Positions 26,540 through 34,576 of a DNA stretch of 64,000 nt are shown in pieces. Every line of letters begins with the position of its first letter. The stretch's first letter is position 1. The stretch spans positions 496,001-560,000 of the forward strand of contig OW818656.1 in the NCBI GenBank assembly GCA_942492965.1, written 5' to 3'. The DNA is from Sphingosinicella sp942492965 (GTDB lineage Bacteria; Pseudomonadota; Alphaproteobacteria; Sphingomonadales; Sphingomonadaceae). The notes beneath the pieces were generated by a model, which saw nothing but the letters and a program-made list of their open reading frames with translations, was not told the DNA's origin and did no database searches. Both the position numbers and the translations under genes were made by a program.

Positions 26540-26567
26540 ACTATATAGTTAATTTTCAAAGCGACAA
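26540..26567 (-). promoter_or_regulatory. putative promoter of the double-CSD gene
   Basis: On the minus strand TTGTCG is separated by 16 nt from TATAGT. The -10 overlaps the perfect 12-bp palindrome AACTATATAGTT (26539-26550). The region lies between divergent genes and is notably AT-rich. Confidence 0.4.
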
Positions 26568-26585
26568 GACAAAGGATTCGCGCCG

Positions 26586-27083
26586 ATGGAACTGAACGGT
26601 GAGACCCTGATCGCGGCACCGCGCGAACGGGTCTGGGCGGCGCTCAACGACCCCGAAGTTTTGGCCGCGTGCATCGATGGCGTGGAACGGCTTGAGCGTG
26701 CAGGGGAAAACCGCTTCGAAGGTACGATGAACGCCAAGGTCGGGCCGGTGCGTGCGAAGTTCACAGGCGCCGTCGAGCTCTCCGAAATCGATGCGCCGAA
26801 CGCCTATGTGATCTCCGGCGAGGGCAAGGGCGGCGTCGCGGGTTTTGCGAAGGGCAAGGCCTCAGTGAAGCTTGAAGACGCCCCGGGCGGCACGCGACTC
26901 GCTTGGCAGGCGAGTTCCACCGTCGGCGGCAAGCTCGCACAGCTTGGCGCGCGGCTGATCGAAGGCACCGCAAAGGCTTATGCCGAGTCCTTCTTCGCAG
27001 CCTTCAAGGCGCGCGTGGAAAGTGATGGCGCGGCAGAGCCTACCCGTAGTGCTTCCCGAAACCGATCTCTCCGAGGGCACTGA
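26586..27083 (+). CDS. coxG: CoxG family protein (SRPBCC fold)
   Basis: 165 residues of the carbon monoxide dehydrogenase subunit G family, a START-like hydrophobic-pocket fold. Signature stretches are MELNGETLIAAPRERVWAAL, CIDGVERLE and GPVRAKFTGAVELSEI. In Oligotropha CoxG recruits CO dehydrogenase to the membrane by a C-terminal anchor; related proteins are encoded with other molybdenum hydroxylases. Here the frame ends without an anchor, but a hydrophobic tail is encoded immediately after in another frame (27025-27168). Confidence 0.88.
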   Translation: MELNGETLIAAPRERVWAALNDPEVLAACIDGVERLERAGENRFEGTMNAKVGPVRAKFTGAVELSEIDAPNAYVISGEGKGGVAGFAKGKASVKLEDAPGGTRLAWQASSTVGGKLAQLGARLIEGTAKAYAESFFAAFKARVESDGAAEPTRSASRNRSLRGH

Positions 27084-27168
27084 GGAGATGCCCGGGCTTT
27101 CCCCAACCGTGTGGGGCAGCATCGTGATCGCGCTCGTCGCCGCGCTGGTGCTCTGGCTGGTGCTGTGA
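27025..27168 (+). CDS. small tail-anchored membrane protein overlapping coxG
   Basis: 47 residues: a polar N-terminal half (MARQSLPVVLPETDLSEG) and a C-terminal membrane helix (VWGSIVIALVAALVLWLVL). GGAAAG lies about 5 nt before the ATG, and the stop overlaps the xdhC start as GTGA, so it fits the coupled operon. It overlaps the coxG 3' end by 59 nt in the +1 frame. The alternative is that it is the lost membrane tail of CoxG displaced by a frameshift; the sequence alone cannot decide. Confidence 0.6.
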   Translation: MARQSLPVVLPETDLSEGTEEMPGLSPTVWGSIVIALVAALVLWLVL

Positions 27169-28085
27169 ACGGAGACGACACCGCCGCGCTGATCGCGACG
27201 CTCCGCGGCTGGAGCGCCGCCGGGCACGAGGCCGCGATCGCCACGGTGATCGAGACATGGGGCTCCGCGCCGCGCCGCATTGGCGCACACCTTATAATTC
27301 GCGACGACGGGCTGTTCGAAGGCTCGGTGAGCGGCGGCTGCGTCGAGGGTGACGTGATCGCGGCGGCGGCGGACGTGATCGCCGACAACGCGCCGAGACG
27401 CCTCGAATACGGCGTTGCCGATGCTCGCGCCTGGGAAGTCGGCCTTGCCTGCGGCGGCCGGATCGCGGTTCTGGTGCAGCCGGTGTCCGACGCGGGCTTC
27501 GCCCCTGCCCTCGCCGACCGCCTTGGCAAAGCGCTCGCAAACGGCGAAAGCGTTCGCGTCACCACCGATGCCGATGGCGTCTCCCGCGAGGGCGAAGGTG
27601 AGGGATTTGCGCGCCTTTATGAGCCCGCAGGGCGACTGATGATCGTCGGCGCGGTTCATATCGCGCAGGCGCTCGTGCCGATGGCAGAACTGCTCGGCTA
27701 TGTGCCGCTCGTCGTCGATCCACGCGGCAGCTTCGCCGCCGCTGAGCGCTTCCAGCATATTGCGGTCGATCCACGCTGGCCCGATGAGGCGCTCGCCGAC
27801 TGGAAGCCCGACAGCGCAAGCGCGATAGTGGCGCTGACGCACGACCCCAAGCTCGACGACCCGGCATTGATCGCAGCGCTCAACTCGCCCGCCTTCTACA
27901 TCGCCGCGCTTGGGTCGCGGAAGAACCAGGCGATCCGCCGTGAACGGCTCGCCGCCGCGGGCTTCGACGACGCTGCGCTGGCGCGCGTCCACGGCCCCGC
28001 GGGCCTTGCCATCGGCGCGGCGAACCCCGCCGAGATCGCGCTGTCGATTGCCGCCCAGATGATCGCGGTACGGCGCAGCGCGTGA
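27165..28085 (+). CDS. xdhC: XdhC/CoxF family molybdenum-hydroxylase maturation protein
   Basis: 306 residues. N-terminal XdhC domain with AAIATVIETWGSAPRR and GSVSGGCVEGDVI (conserved Cys), and C-terminal Rossmann domain with RLMIVGAVHIAQALV and YIAALGSRKNQAIRRERL. XdhC proteins bind molybdenum cofactor and insert its sulfurated form into xanthine dehydrogenase-type enzymes. GTG 27165 overlaps the preceding stop and the stop overlaps the next GTG. No target enzyme is encoded in the window. Confidence 0.92.
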   Translation: MNGDDTAALIATLRGWSAAGHEAAIATVIETWGSAPRRIGAHLIIRDDGLFEGSVSGGCVEGDVIAAAADVIADNAPRRLEYGVADARAWEVGLACGGRIAVLVQPVSDAGFAPALADRLGKALANGESVRVTTDADGVSREGEGEGFARLYEPAGRLMIVGAVHIAQALVPMAELLGYVPLVVDPRGSFAAAERFQHIAVDPRWPDEALADWKPDSASAIVALTHDPKLDDPALIAALNSPAFYIAALGSRKNQAIRRERLAAAGFDDAALARVHGPAGLAIGAANPAEIALSIAAQMIAVRRSA

Positions 28086-29656
28086 AGTTCGGCCCTGTCT
28101 CTCTGGACCGCGCGGAAGGCGCGTATCTCGCGCACGCCGTGCATGTCGGCACGCGGCGGATCCCCAAGGGCAAACGCCTCGATGCAGCGGACATCGCCGA
28201 CGCCCGCGCGGCGGGGCTCGACGAACTCGTTGTGGCCGCGCTCGAAGGCGGTGATCTGCACGAAGACGCAGCCGCCGCCCTGCTCGCGTCCGCTGCAGCA
28301 GGGGCCGGCCTCTCCGCCCATCCACCCGCGCACGGCCGAGCCAACATCGTGGCCGACGCCGCCGGATTGCTGCTCGTGGAAACGGCCGCGATCGATGCCG
28401 TGAACGCTCATGACGAGGCCGTGACGCTCGGCACGCTCGCCCCGTTCGCGCCCGCCGCCAAGGGCGAGATCGTCGCGACCGTGAAGATCATTCCCTTCGC
28501 CGTGCCCGAAGCCTTGGTCCGAAGCGCGTCAGCCAGCGCGAAAGGCGTCCTGCGGCTGGCGCCGTTCGGAACGCTGCGCGTCGCCTTCATCCAGACGACG
28601 CTTCCCGGCACCTCGGCGAAGTTGCTCGCAAAAACTGCCGAGGTGACGGAAGCCCGCTGCACCGCGCTGGGCCTCGCCGCATGGCGCGAAATGCGCTGCG
28701 CGCACACGGAAGAGGCGCTGACCGCAGCGTTTGCGGAGACGGCGGACGCCGATATCGTCCTCATCAGCGGCGCCTCTGCGATCAGCGACCGGCGCGACGT
28801 GATCCCGGCCGCGATCGAACAGGCCGGCGGTGCGGTGCTGCGGCTCGGGATGCCGGTCGATCCCGGCAATCTGCTTTGCCTCGCCCGCATCGGAACGCGA
28901 CCCGTGATCGGCCTCCCCGGCTGTGCCCGAAGCCCTCGCCGCAACGGCTTTGACTGGGTTCTCGAACGGCTCTGGGCGGGCCTCGACGTCAGCGGCGACG
29001 ATATCGCGCGCATGGGCGGCGGCGGGCTTCTGGCGGACGTCCCCCGCCCCGAACCACGCCCGAAACCGGCGGTGGGCGGCAGAGTCGGCGCCGTGGTGCT
29101 CGCGGCCGGACGTTCGGCGCGCATGGGCGCGAACAAGCTGCTCGCGGACCTCAGCGGCAGGCCGGTACTTGCGCATGTTCTGGATGCGGTGCGGGATGCC
29201 GGGTTTCCGGGGATCGTCGTTACCGGCAACGCGGAAGCCGAGATCGCGGCGTTGGCGGGGCGCTTCGGCTTTCCGAGCGTCCACGCCGCGCGCTACGCCG
29301 AGGGGCTGAGCCAGTCGCTCGCAGCGGGCATTGCAGCCGTGCCCGACTGGTCGGCAGCGCTGGTGCTGCTGGGCGACATGCCGGGCGTGACTGCAGAACA
29401 CATCCGAAGCCTCGCCGCGGCCGCAGACGCGAACCGCATCGCGGTGCCTGTGCACAACGGCAAGCGCGGCAACCCGGTAGCATGGGGGCGGCGCTATTTC
29501 GCGCGGCTGCGCGGTCTTGAAGGCGACGTGGGCGGCAAGGCACTGCTCGCCGAGTTCGCGGACGATATCGTGGAAGTGCCGGTGGAGAGCGACGCGATCT
29601 TCATGGATGTCGATACGCCCGAAGCCCTCGCGGCGGCGAGGGCGCGCTACACGTAA
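28082..29656 (+). CDS. fused MoeA-like molybdopterin-binding / MocA-type nucleotidyltransferase
   Basis: 524 residues in two parts. Residues 1 to about 330 resemble the MoCF/MoeA molybdopterin-binding fold (ADADIVLISGASAISDRRDV, GMPVDPGNLL). From about 336 a MobA-like NTP-transferase follows, VGAVVLAAGRSARMGANKL, with ALVLLGDMPGV as the second site. The C-terminal part probably adds CMP to molybdopterin, giving the MCD cofactor used by xanthine-oxidase-family enzymes. This fusion is known beside coxG and xdhC genes. GTG start; its last 10 nt overlap recX on the opposite strand. Confidence 0.88.
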   Translation: MKFGPVSLDRAEGAYLAHAVHVGTRRIPKGKRLDAADIADARAAGLDELVVAALEGGDLHEDAAAALLASAAAGAGLSAHPPAHGRANIVADAAGLLLVETAAIDAVNAHDEAVTLGTLAPFAPAAKGEIVATVKIIPFAVPEALVRSASASAKGVLRLAPFGTLRVAFIQTTLPGTSAKLLAKTAEVTEARCTALGLAAWREMRCAHTEEALTAAFAETADADIVLISGASAISDRRDVIPAAIEQAGGAVLRLGMPVDPGNLLCLARIGTRPVIGLPGCARSPRRNGFDWVLERLWAGLDVSGDDIARMGGGGLLADVPRPEPRPKPAVGGRVGAVVLAAGRSARMGANKLLADLSGRPVLAHVLDAVRDAGFPGIVVTGNAEAEIAALAGRFGFPSVHAARYAEGLSQSLAAGIAAVPDWSAALVLLGDMPGVTAEHIRSLAAAADANRIAVPVHNGKRGNPVAWGRRYFARLRGLEGDVGGKALLAEFADDIVEVPVESDAIFMDVDTPEALAAARARYT

Positions 29657-30168
29657 TCGGGGTCCACGTCCCGCATATCAAGAATCTCGGCGACCACGCG
29701 CGGATCGTGGCCCGCACGCAGCATCGCCGCGAACTGCTTCTGCCGCACCGCCCGGTCTGGCACTTCCCGCGCGAACGGGCCGAAGCGCTTGCGGCGCGCA
29801 TAGGCCATTGCGGCCCCGCGCGCATCGACCGCGCCCGTGATCTCGCCGCGCAGGTCTTCGGCAAGGCCCGCCGCGCGCAGATCCTGCCCGATTCGCCGCG
29901 CGCCGTAGCCGCGCCGCTCGAGCCCCCGCGCCCGCGCCTCCCCGAACGTGCGATCGTCCACGTAGCGCAGGTCCGCGAAATGCGTGACGATGGCGTCCAC
30001 GTCGGCGGGGCGTTCCCCGGCCCAGCCGCGCTCGCGCAGCTTCCGGGTAAGGTAGAGCGCCAGCTTGCCTTCAGAGGTCGCGTAGCGCTCCACATAGCGA
30101 AGCGCGAGCGCGCGAAGCGCTTCTTCATCGAGCGGCGGGGGCGGTTTTCGGCTTTTTTCAGTACGCAC
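29647..30168 (-). CDS. recX: regulatory protein RecX
   Basis: 173 residues, modulator of RecA filaments. All-helical three-repeat protein with ALALRYVERYATSEGKLALY, LTRKLRERGW, DDRTFGEARARGLERRGYGA and KRFGP...RQKQFAAMLRAGHD. GTG 30168 was selected, with AGGAA upstream; further upstream residues are not RecX-like. recA is not nearby. Slightly diverged at the C-terminus, as is usual for the family. Confidence 0.88.
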   Translation of the reverse strand: MRTEKSRKPPPPLDEEALRALALRYVERYATSEGKLALYLTRKLRERGWAGERPADVDAIVTHFADLRYVDDRTFGEARARGLERRGYGARRIGQDLRAAGLAEDLRGEITGAVDARGAAMAYARRKRFGPFAREVPDRAVRQKQFAAMLRAGHDPRVVAEILDMRDVDPDYV

Positions 30169-30238
30169 GCCATGTTCCTGCCATAGTCGGACCCAATTTT
30201 GAACGTCACATTCCGGCAAAGGCTGACGCTGGCCTGTT

Positions 30239-30267
30239 TTGCAAGTGGCCAAGGAGTCGTGTATTTG
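30239..30267 (+). promoter_or_regulatory. putative promoter of the sphingolipid operon
   Basis: TTGCAA (30239-30244), 17-nt spacer, TATTTG (30262-30267), followed by a leader with the small hairpin GCGGC/GCCGC and the strong ribosome site GAGGAGG (30317-30323). Assigned by eye. Confidence 0.35.
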
Positions 30268-30332
30268 GCGAAGTTTATGAGCGGCAGGAAAAGCCGCCGC
30301 TGCGCCGAGAAGAGCTGAGGAGGTTCGGGGAC

Positions 30333-32117
30333 TTGCTGAATCGCACTTCGGATTCGAGCGCGCTTGCGCTGTCCGGCGCCGATGAAACGGCGCTGGCGCC
30401 AACGCCGACGCTCGACGATTTGCCGCGCCGTCTGGCGGACTTCAACACGCTTGGCGAAGCATTGGACTATGCGGCGCAGGGCAAGCGCGGCCTCAACTTT
30501 TTCGACGCGCGGGCACGGCTCGCGCGCGTCCTGACGTTCTCGGACCTCAAGGTCGATGCGACCGCCAACGCCTACAGGCTGATCGCCGCCGGCATCAAGC
30601 CGGGCGACCGCGTGGCGCTGATCGCTGAGACAAGCGCGGATTTCGTAAGCCTGTTCTTCGGCGCCATATACGCTGGTGCGCTGCCCGTGCCGCTGCCGCT
30701 GCCGACCTCGTTCGGCGGACGCGAAGGCTATGTGGAGCAGATTCGCAGCCAGCTGACGTCGTGCGATCCCGAGATCGCATTCGCGCCGTCCGGCCTTGCC
30801 GCGATCGTGGCGGAAGCCGCACACGGCCTGCGCTGCCGCACCGCGCATGACTGGCTGGACTTCATGGCGCGCGACGCAAAACCCGCCGCGCTGCCTTCGG
30901 CGCGCAAGGCCGACATCGCCTATCTTCAGTACTCCAGCGGCTCGACGCGCTTCCCGCACGGCGTGGAAATCACGCACGAGGCGCTGCTCGCGAACCTCAA
31001 CGGCCATGCCGTGGGCGTGAAACTGCAGCGCGACGACCGTGTCATTTCGTGGCTGCCTTACTATCACGACATGGGCCTCGTCGGCTGCCTGATGGCGCCG
31101 ATCGCGAACCAGGTTTCCGCGGACTACCTCGCCACCGAGGATTTCGCGCGCCGTCCGCTCTCGTGGCTCGCGCTCATCACGCGCAACGAGGGCCACAGCC
31201 TCTCTTACTCGCCGACCTTCGGCTACGACATCTGCGCGCGCCGCGTTTCCAGCCAGACCGATGTTGCCGAGCGCTTCGACCTGTCGCGCTGGCGCGTGGC
31301 AGGCAACGGTGCCGACATGATCCGCCCGGACGTGATGAACGCCTTCGTCGAAGCGTTCGCGCCCGCAGGGTTTTCGGGCGGCGCGTTCCTGCCGAGCTAT
31401 GGCCTCGCCGAAGCGACGCTTGCCGTTACCATTTCTCCGGTAGGCACCGGCATCGTCACCGATCTCGTCGACGAGCGTCTGCTTTCGGGCGAGCGCGAGG
31501 ATACGGGCGCGGGTACGGGCCGGATGCGCGCGATCGTGAACTGCGGCGTCGCGCTGCCGGGCATGGAAATCGAAATCCGCGACGAGGCCGGACGCCGCCT
31601 CGGCGACCGCCAGATCGGCAAGGTGTTCGTGGCCGGCCCCAGCATCATGACCGGCTATTTCCGCGACGAAATTTCGACGCGCGCCGCGCTGCAGGGCCAA
31701 TGGCTCGATACCGGCGACATGGGCTACATGCTGGAAGGCGCGCTCTACATCGTCGGCCGCGCCAAGGACATGATCATCATCAACGGCAAGAACCACTGGC
31801 CGCAGGACATCGAGTGGGCGATCGAGCAGCTTCCGGGCTTCAAGGCGGGCGACATCGCCGCCTTCTCGATCACGACGGAGGGCGGCGAGGAAGCGCCCGC
31901 CGTGCTCGTGCAGTGCCGCACCAGCGATGCCGCCGAGCGCGCCGATCTTCGCGAAACGATCAAGACCAAGGTGCGCGCCATCACCGGCATGAACTGTATC
32001 GTCGAACTGGTCCCGCCGCGCACGCTGCCGCGCACCAGCTCGGGCAAGCTCAGCCGCTCCAAGGCCCGCGCCCTCTACCTCTCCGGCCAGATCCAGCCGC
32101 TCGACATCGCGGCCTGA
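30333..32117 (+). CDS. fatty acyl-AMP ligase / acyl-ACP synthetase
   Basis: 594-residue ANL-superfamily adenylating enzyme of the FAAL type. Motifs: AYLQYSSGSTRFPHGVEITH (phosphate loop), WLPYYHDMGLVG, LPSYGLAEATLAV and WLDTGDMGYM. It activates a fatty acid as acyl-AMP and hands it to a carrier protein, here most likely the ACP encoded 1 kb downstream. In Caulobacter an equivalent gene sits in the sphingolipid cluster. TTG 30333 starts nine bases after GAGGAGG. First gene of the FAAL-SDR-ACP-SPT run. Confidence 0.88.
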   Translation: MLNRTSDSSALALSGADETALAPTPTLDDLPRRLADFNTLGEALDYAAQGKRGLNFFDARARLARVLTFSDLKVDATANAYRLIAAGIKPGDRVALIAETSADFVSLFFGAIYAGALPVPLPLPTSFGGREGYVEQIRSQLTSCDPEIAFAPSGLAAIVAEAAHGLRCRTAHDWLDFMARDAKPAALPSARKADIAYLQYSSGSTRFPHGVEITHEALLANLNGHAVGVKLQRDDRVISWLPYYHDMGLVGCLMAPIANQVSADYLATEDFARRPLSWLALITRNEGHSLSYSPTFGYDICARRVSSQTDVAERFDLSRWRVAGNGADMIRPDVMNAFVEAFAPAGFSGGAFLPSYGLAEATLAVTISPVGTGIVTDLVDERLLSGEREDTGAGTGRMRAIVNCGVALPGMEIEIRDEAGRRLGDRQIGKVFVAGPSIMTGYFRDEISTRAALQGQWLDTGDMGYMLEGALYIVGRAKDMIIINGKNHWPQDIEWAIEQLPGFKAGDIAAFSITTEGGEEAPAVLVQCRTSDAAERADLRETIKTKVRAITGMNCIVELVPPRTLPRTSSGKLSRSKARALYLSGQIQPLDIAA

Positions 32118-32130
32118 CGCCGCCCCGCGC

Positions 32131-33039
32131 ATGACGACACTCGCCATCACCGGCGGAACCGGCTTCGTCGGGTCGAAGCTGATCGATCTTGCGCTCGAGA
32201 AGGGCCACGCGGTGCGAGCGCTTGCGCGACGCACGCAAGCGGAACGGCCTGGCGTCGAATGGGTTTTGGGCGATCTCGGCAATCGCGATGCGCTCTCCCG
32301 CCTGACAGAGGGCGCGGATGCGGTGATCCATGTCGCGGGCATCATCAACGCCCGCACGCCGCTGGAATTCGCAGCCGGAAACATCGAGGGCACGCGCGCG
32401 ATGCTGGAGGCGAGCCGCGAGGTGCCGCGCTTCGTGCATGTCTCCTCGCTCGCGGCGCGCGAACCGGCGCGTTCCATCTACGGCAACACCAAGGCGGCCG
32501 CCGACGCCCTCGTCGAAACCGCCCGCCCCGATGCAGCGATTGTGCGTCCGCCCGCCGTCTACGGCCCCGGCGACCGCGAGACGGCGAACGTCTACAAGCT
32601 CGTCGCGCGCGGCTGGGCGCTGCTGCCGGGCGGCGGACGCTTTTCCATCGTCGAGGTGTCCGATCTCACGCGTGCATTGCTGGCGCTCGCCGAGACCCCT
32701 GCACCGCACGGCATCTTCGAAATCGACGATGGAACGCCGGGCGGGCTCAGCCACCGCGAAATGGCCGCGCACATCGCCGCCGCGCTCGGCAAGACCCCGA
32801 CTTATGTTCCGTTGCCCCCAGCGGCGCTGCAACTCGGCGCCGCGATTGACACGCTCGGCGCGAAGTTTGCCGGGCGCCTCCCCGCGCTCAGCTTCGACCG
32901 CGCGCGCTACCTTGCGCATCCGGACTGGGTGGCGGACAGCGCGCCCTTACGCGCGCTCGGGATCTGGGCGCCTGAGGTTCCCGCAGCGGAGGGCATCGCG
33001 CGAACGGCGGCATGGTACAGGAATGCAGGCTGGATTTAG
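32131..33039 (+). CDS. NAD(P)-dependent extended SDR reductase, CerR-like
   Basis: 302 residues with Rossmann motif LAITGGTGFVGSKLIDLALE and the catalytic Tyr/Lys in SIYGNTKAAADAL. Extended-SDR family with a C-terminal substrate part ending WYRNAGWI. In Caulobacter the equivalent gene next to spt and acp, cerR, reduces the keto group of the oxidised ceramide. The position between FAAL and ACP makes that role likely, but the substrate is not shown by the sequence. Begins 13 nt after the FAAL stop. Confidence 0.82.
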   Translation: MTTLAITGGTGFVGSKLIDLALEKGHAVRALARRTQAERPGVEWVLGDLGNRDALSRLTEGADAVIHVAGIINARTPLEFAAGNIEGTRAMLEASREVPRFVHVSSLAAREPARSIYGNTKAAADALVETARPDAAIVRPPAVYGPGDRETANVYKLVARGWALLPGGGRFSIVEVSDLTRALLALAETPAPHGIFEIDDGTPGGLSHREMAAHIAAALGKTPTYVPLPPAALQLGAAIDTLGAKFAGRLPALSFDRARYLAHPDWVADSAPLRALGIWAPEVPAAEGIARTAAWYRNAGWI

Positions 33040-33109
33040 ACCGCCTGCCTGCCTATTCCCTGCCACAATCTGTTGGCATCGAACCGCAACGACATTTCAG
33101 GACACACGC

Positions 33110-33358
33110 ATGGCGCACACACGCGACACCATCCTTCCCAAGCTGATGGAACTGATCGAGCCTTTGAACCGCAAGGCGATCGCGCTCACACCCGATACGA
33201 GCTTCGCGAGCGACCTCGAGCTGGACTCGCTCACCGTGATGGACCTCGTCGCCAACATCGAGGACGAGTACGACATCATCCTGCCGATGAACCTGCTCCC
33301 CGAGTTGGAGACGATCGGCCAGCTTGCCGACGCCGTCGCCAAGATCGTGAACGGCTGA
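33110..33358 (+). CDS. acyl carrier protein for sphingolipid synthesis
   Basis: 82-residue ACP. The phosphopantetheine serine is Ser40 in DLELDSLTVMDLV, and the helix pattern (VANIEDEYDIILPMNLLPE) is typical. Acidic and without extra domains. The location directly before spt parallels Caulobacter, where a dedicated ACP delivers the acyl chain to SPT. It is the natural substrate for AcpS encoded at 1772-2179. ATG 33110 matches the family start. Confidence 0.93.
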   Translation: MAHTRDTILPKLMELIEPLNRKAIALTPDTSFASDLELDSLTVMDLVANIEDEYDIILPMNLLPELETIGQLADAVAKIVNG

Positions 33359-33367
33359 GGCGAGACG

Positions 33368-34576
33368 ATGGGCGATCTTTTCGATAAATTCGACCCGATC
33401 ATCGCTGAAAAGGCCGCGCTGCTGGCGACGGGCGTCAACGACCCGTTCAACCTCGTGATGGAGAAGGTGCACTCGCCGACCGAGGCCACGGTGAACGGGC
33501 GCGAGACCATCCTCGTCGGCACCTACAATTACATGGGCATGACCTTCGACCCCGACGTGATCGCGGCGGGCAAGCAGGCGCTCGACGAATTCGGCGCAGG
33601 GACCACCGGCAGCCGCGTGCTAAACGGCACCTATCAGGGCCACCGCGAGGTCGAGGAAGCGCTCAAGGATTTCTACGGCACCAGCCACGCGATGGTGTTT
33701 TCCACCGGCTACCAGGCGAACCTCGGCCTGATGGCGACGATGGCGGCGCGCGGGGAATACATCATCCTCGATGCCGATAGCCACGCCTCCATCTACGATG
33801 GCTGCGCGATGGGCAACGCCGACATCGTGCGCTTCCGCCACAACAGCGTGGAAGACCTGGACAAGCGTCTCGGTCGCCTCCCGCCGGAAGCGGGCAAGCT
33901 CGTCGTCCTCGAAGGCGTCTATTCGATGCTGGGCGACATCGCGCCGCTGAAGGAAATGGTCGCGGTCGCCAAGAAACACGGCGCGATGATCGTCGTCGAC
34001 GAGGCTCACGGCATGGGCTTCTTCGGCCCGAACGGACGGGGCGTTTACGAGGCCGCAGGGGTTGAGGCGGACGTCGATTTCGTCGTCGGCACCTTCTCGA
34101 AATCGGTGGGCACGGTGGGCGGCTTCGTCGTTTCCAACCACCCGAAGTTCGAGGTGCTGCGCCTCGTCTGCCGGCCTTACGTGTTCACCGCCTCGCTGCC
34201 GCCGAGCGTCGTCGCCACAGCGGCAACATCGATCCGCAAGCTGAAGCACGCGCACAACAAGCGCCAGCATCTGTGGGAAAACAGCCGCAAATTGCATGGC
34301 GGCCTGAAAGCCAAGGGCTTCACGATCGCCACCGAGACGGCGGAAAGCGCGATCATCGCGGTGCTGATGCCGGGGCAGGAAGCCTGCGCCCGCATGTGGA
34401 GCGCGCTCATCGAGCTTGGCGTCTACGTCAACATGGCGCGCCCGCCTGCGACACCTGCGGGCATGTTCCTGCTGCGCTGCTCGCTTTGCGCGGAGCACAC
34501 GGCGGACCAGGTGGACATCATCATCGATCGCTTCGTGCAGGCGGCGGCGATCGCGGGGATTCCGCTTAACGCATAG
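33368..34576 (+). CDS. spt: serine palmitoyltransferase
   Basis: 402-residue PLP enzyme of the alpha-oxoamine synthase family, which condenses L-serine with an acyl thioester to 3-ketosphinganine, the committed sphingolipid step. Motifs: GTYNYMGMTFDPDVIAAGK, GTTGSRVLNGTYQGHREVE, VDEAHGMGFFGPNG, and the PLP lysine at about K245 in VVGTFSKSVGTVGG. Preceded by ACP with a 9-nt gap. Related family members KBL, ALAS and BioF are excluded mainly by context and the ACP partner. The stop overlaps the convergent metallo-hydrolase by 11 nt. Confidence 0.93.
   Translation: MGDLFDKFDPIIAEKAALLATGVNDPFNLVMEKVHSPTEATVNGRETILVGTYNYMGMTFDPDVIAAGKQALDEFGAGTTGSRVLNGTYQGHREVEEALKDFYGTSHAMVFSTGYQANLGLMATMAARGEYIILDADSHASIYDGCAMGNADIVRFRHNSVEDLDKRLGRLPPEAGKLVVLEGVYSMLGDIAPLKEMVAVAKKHGAMIVVDEAHGMGFFGPNGRGVYEAAGVEADVDFVVGTFSKSVGTVGGFVVSNHPKFEVLRLVCRPYVFTASLPPSVVATAATSIRKLKHAHNKRQHLWENSRKLHGGLKAKGFTIATETAESAIIAVLMPGQEACARMWSALIELGVYVNMARPPATPAGMFLLRCSLCAEHTADQVDIIIDRFVQAAAIAGIPLNA

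Noticed and set aside
29601..32477. 958-codon open frame on the minus strand across the FAAL gene
   Set aside because: Shadow of the plus-strand fatty acyl-AMP ligase; the only real minus-strand gene here is recX at 29647-30168.
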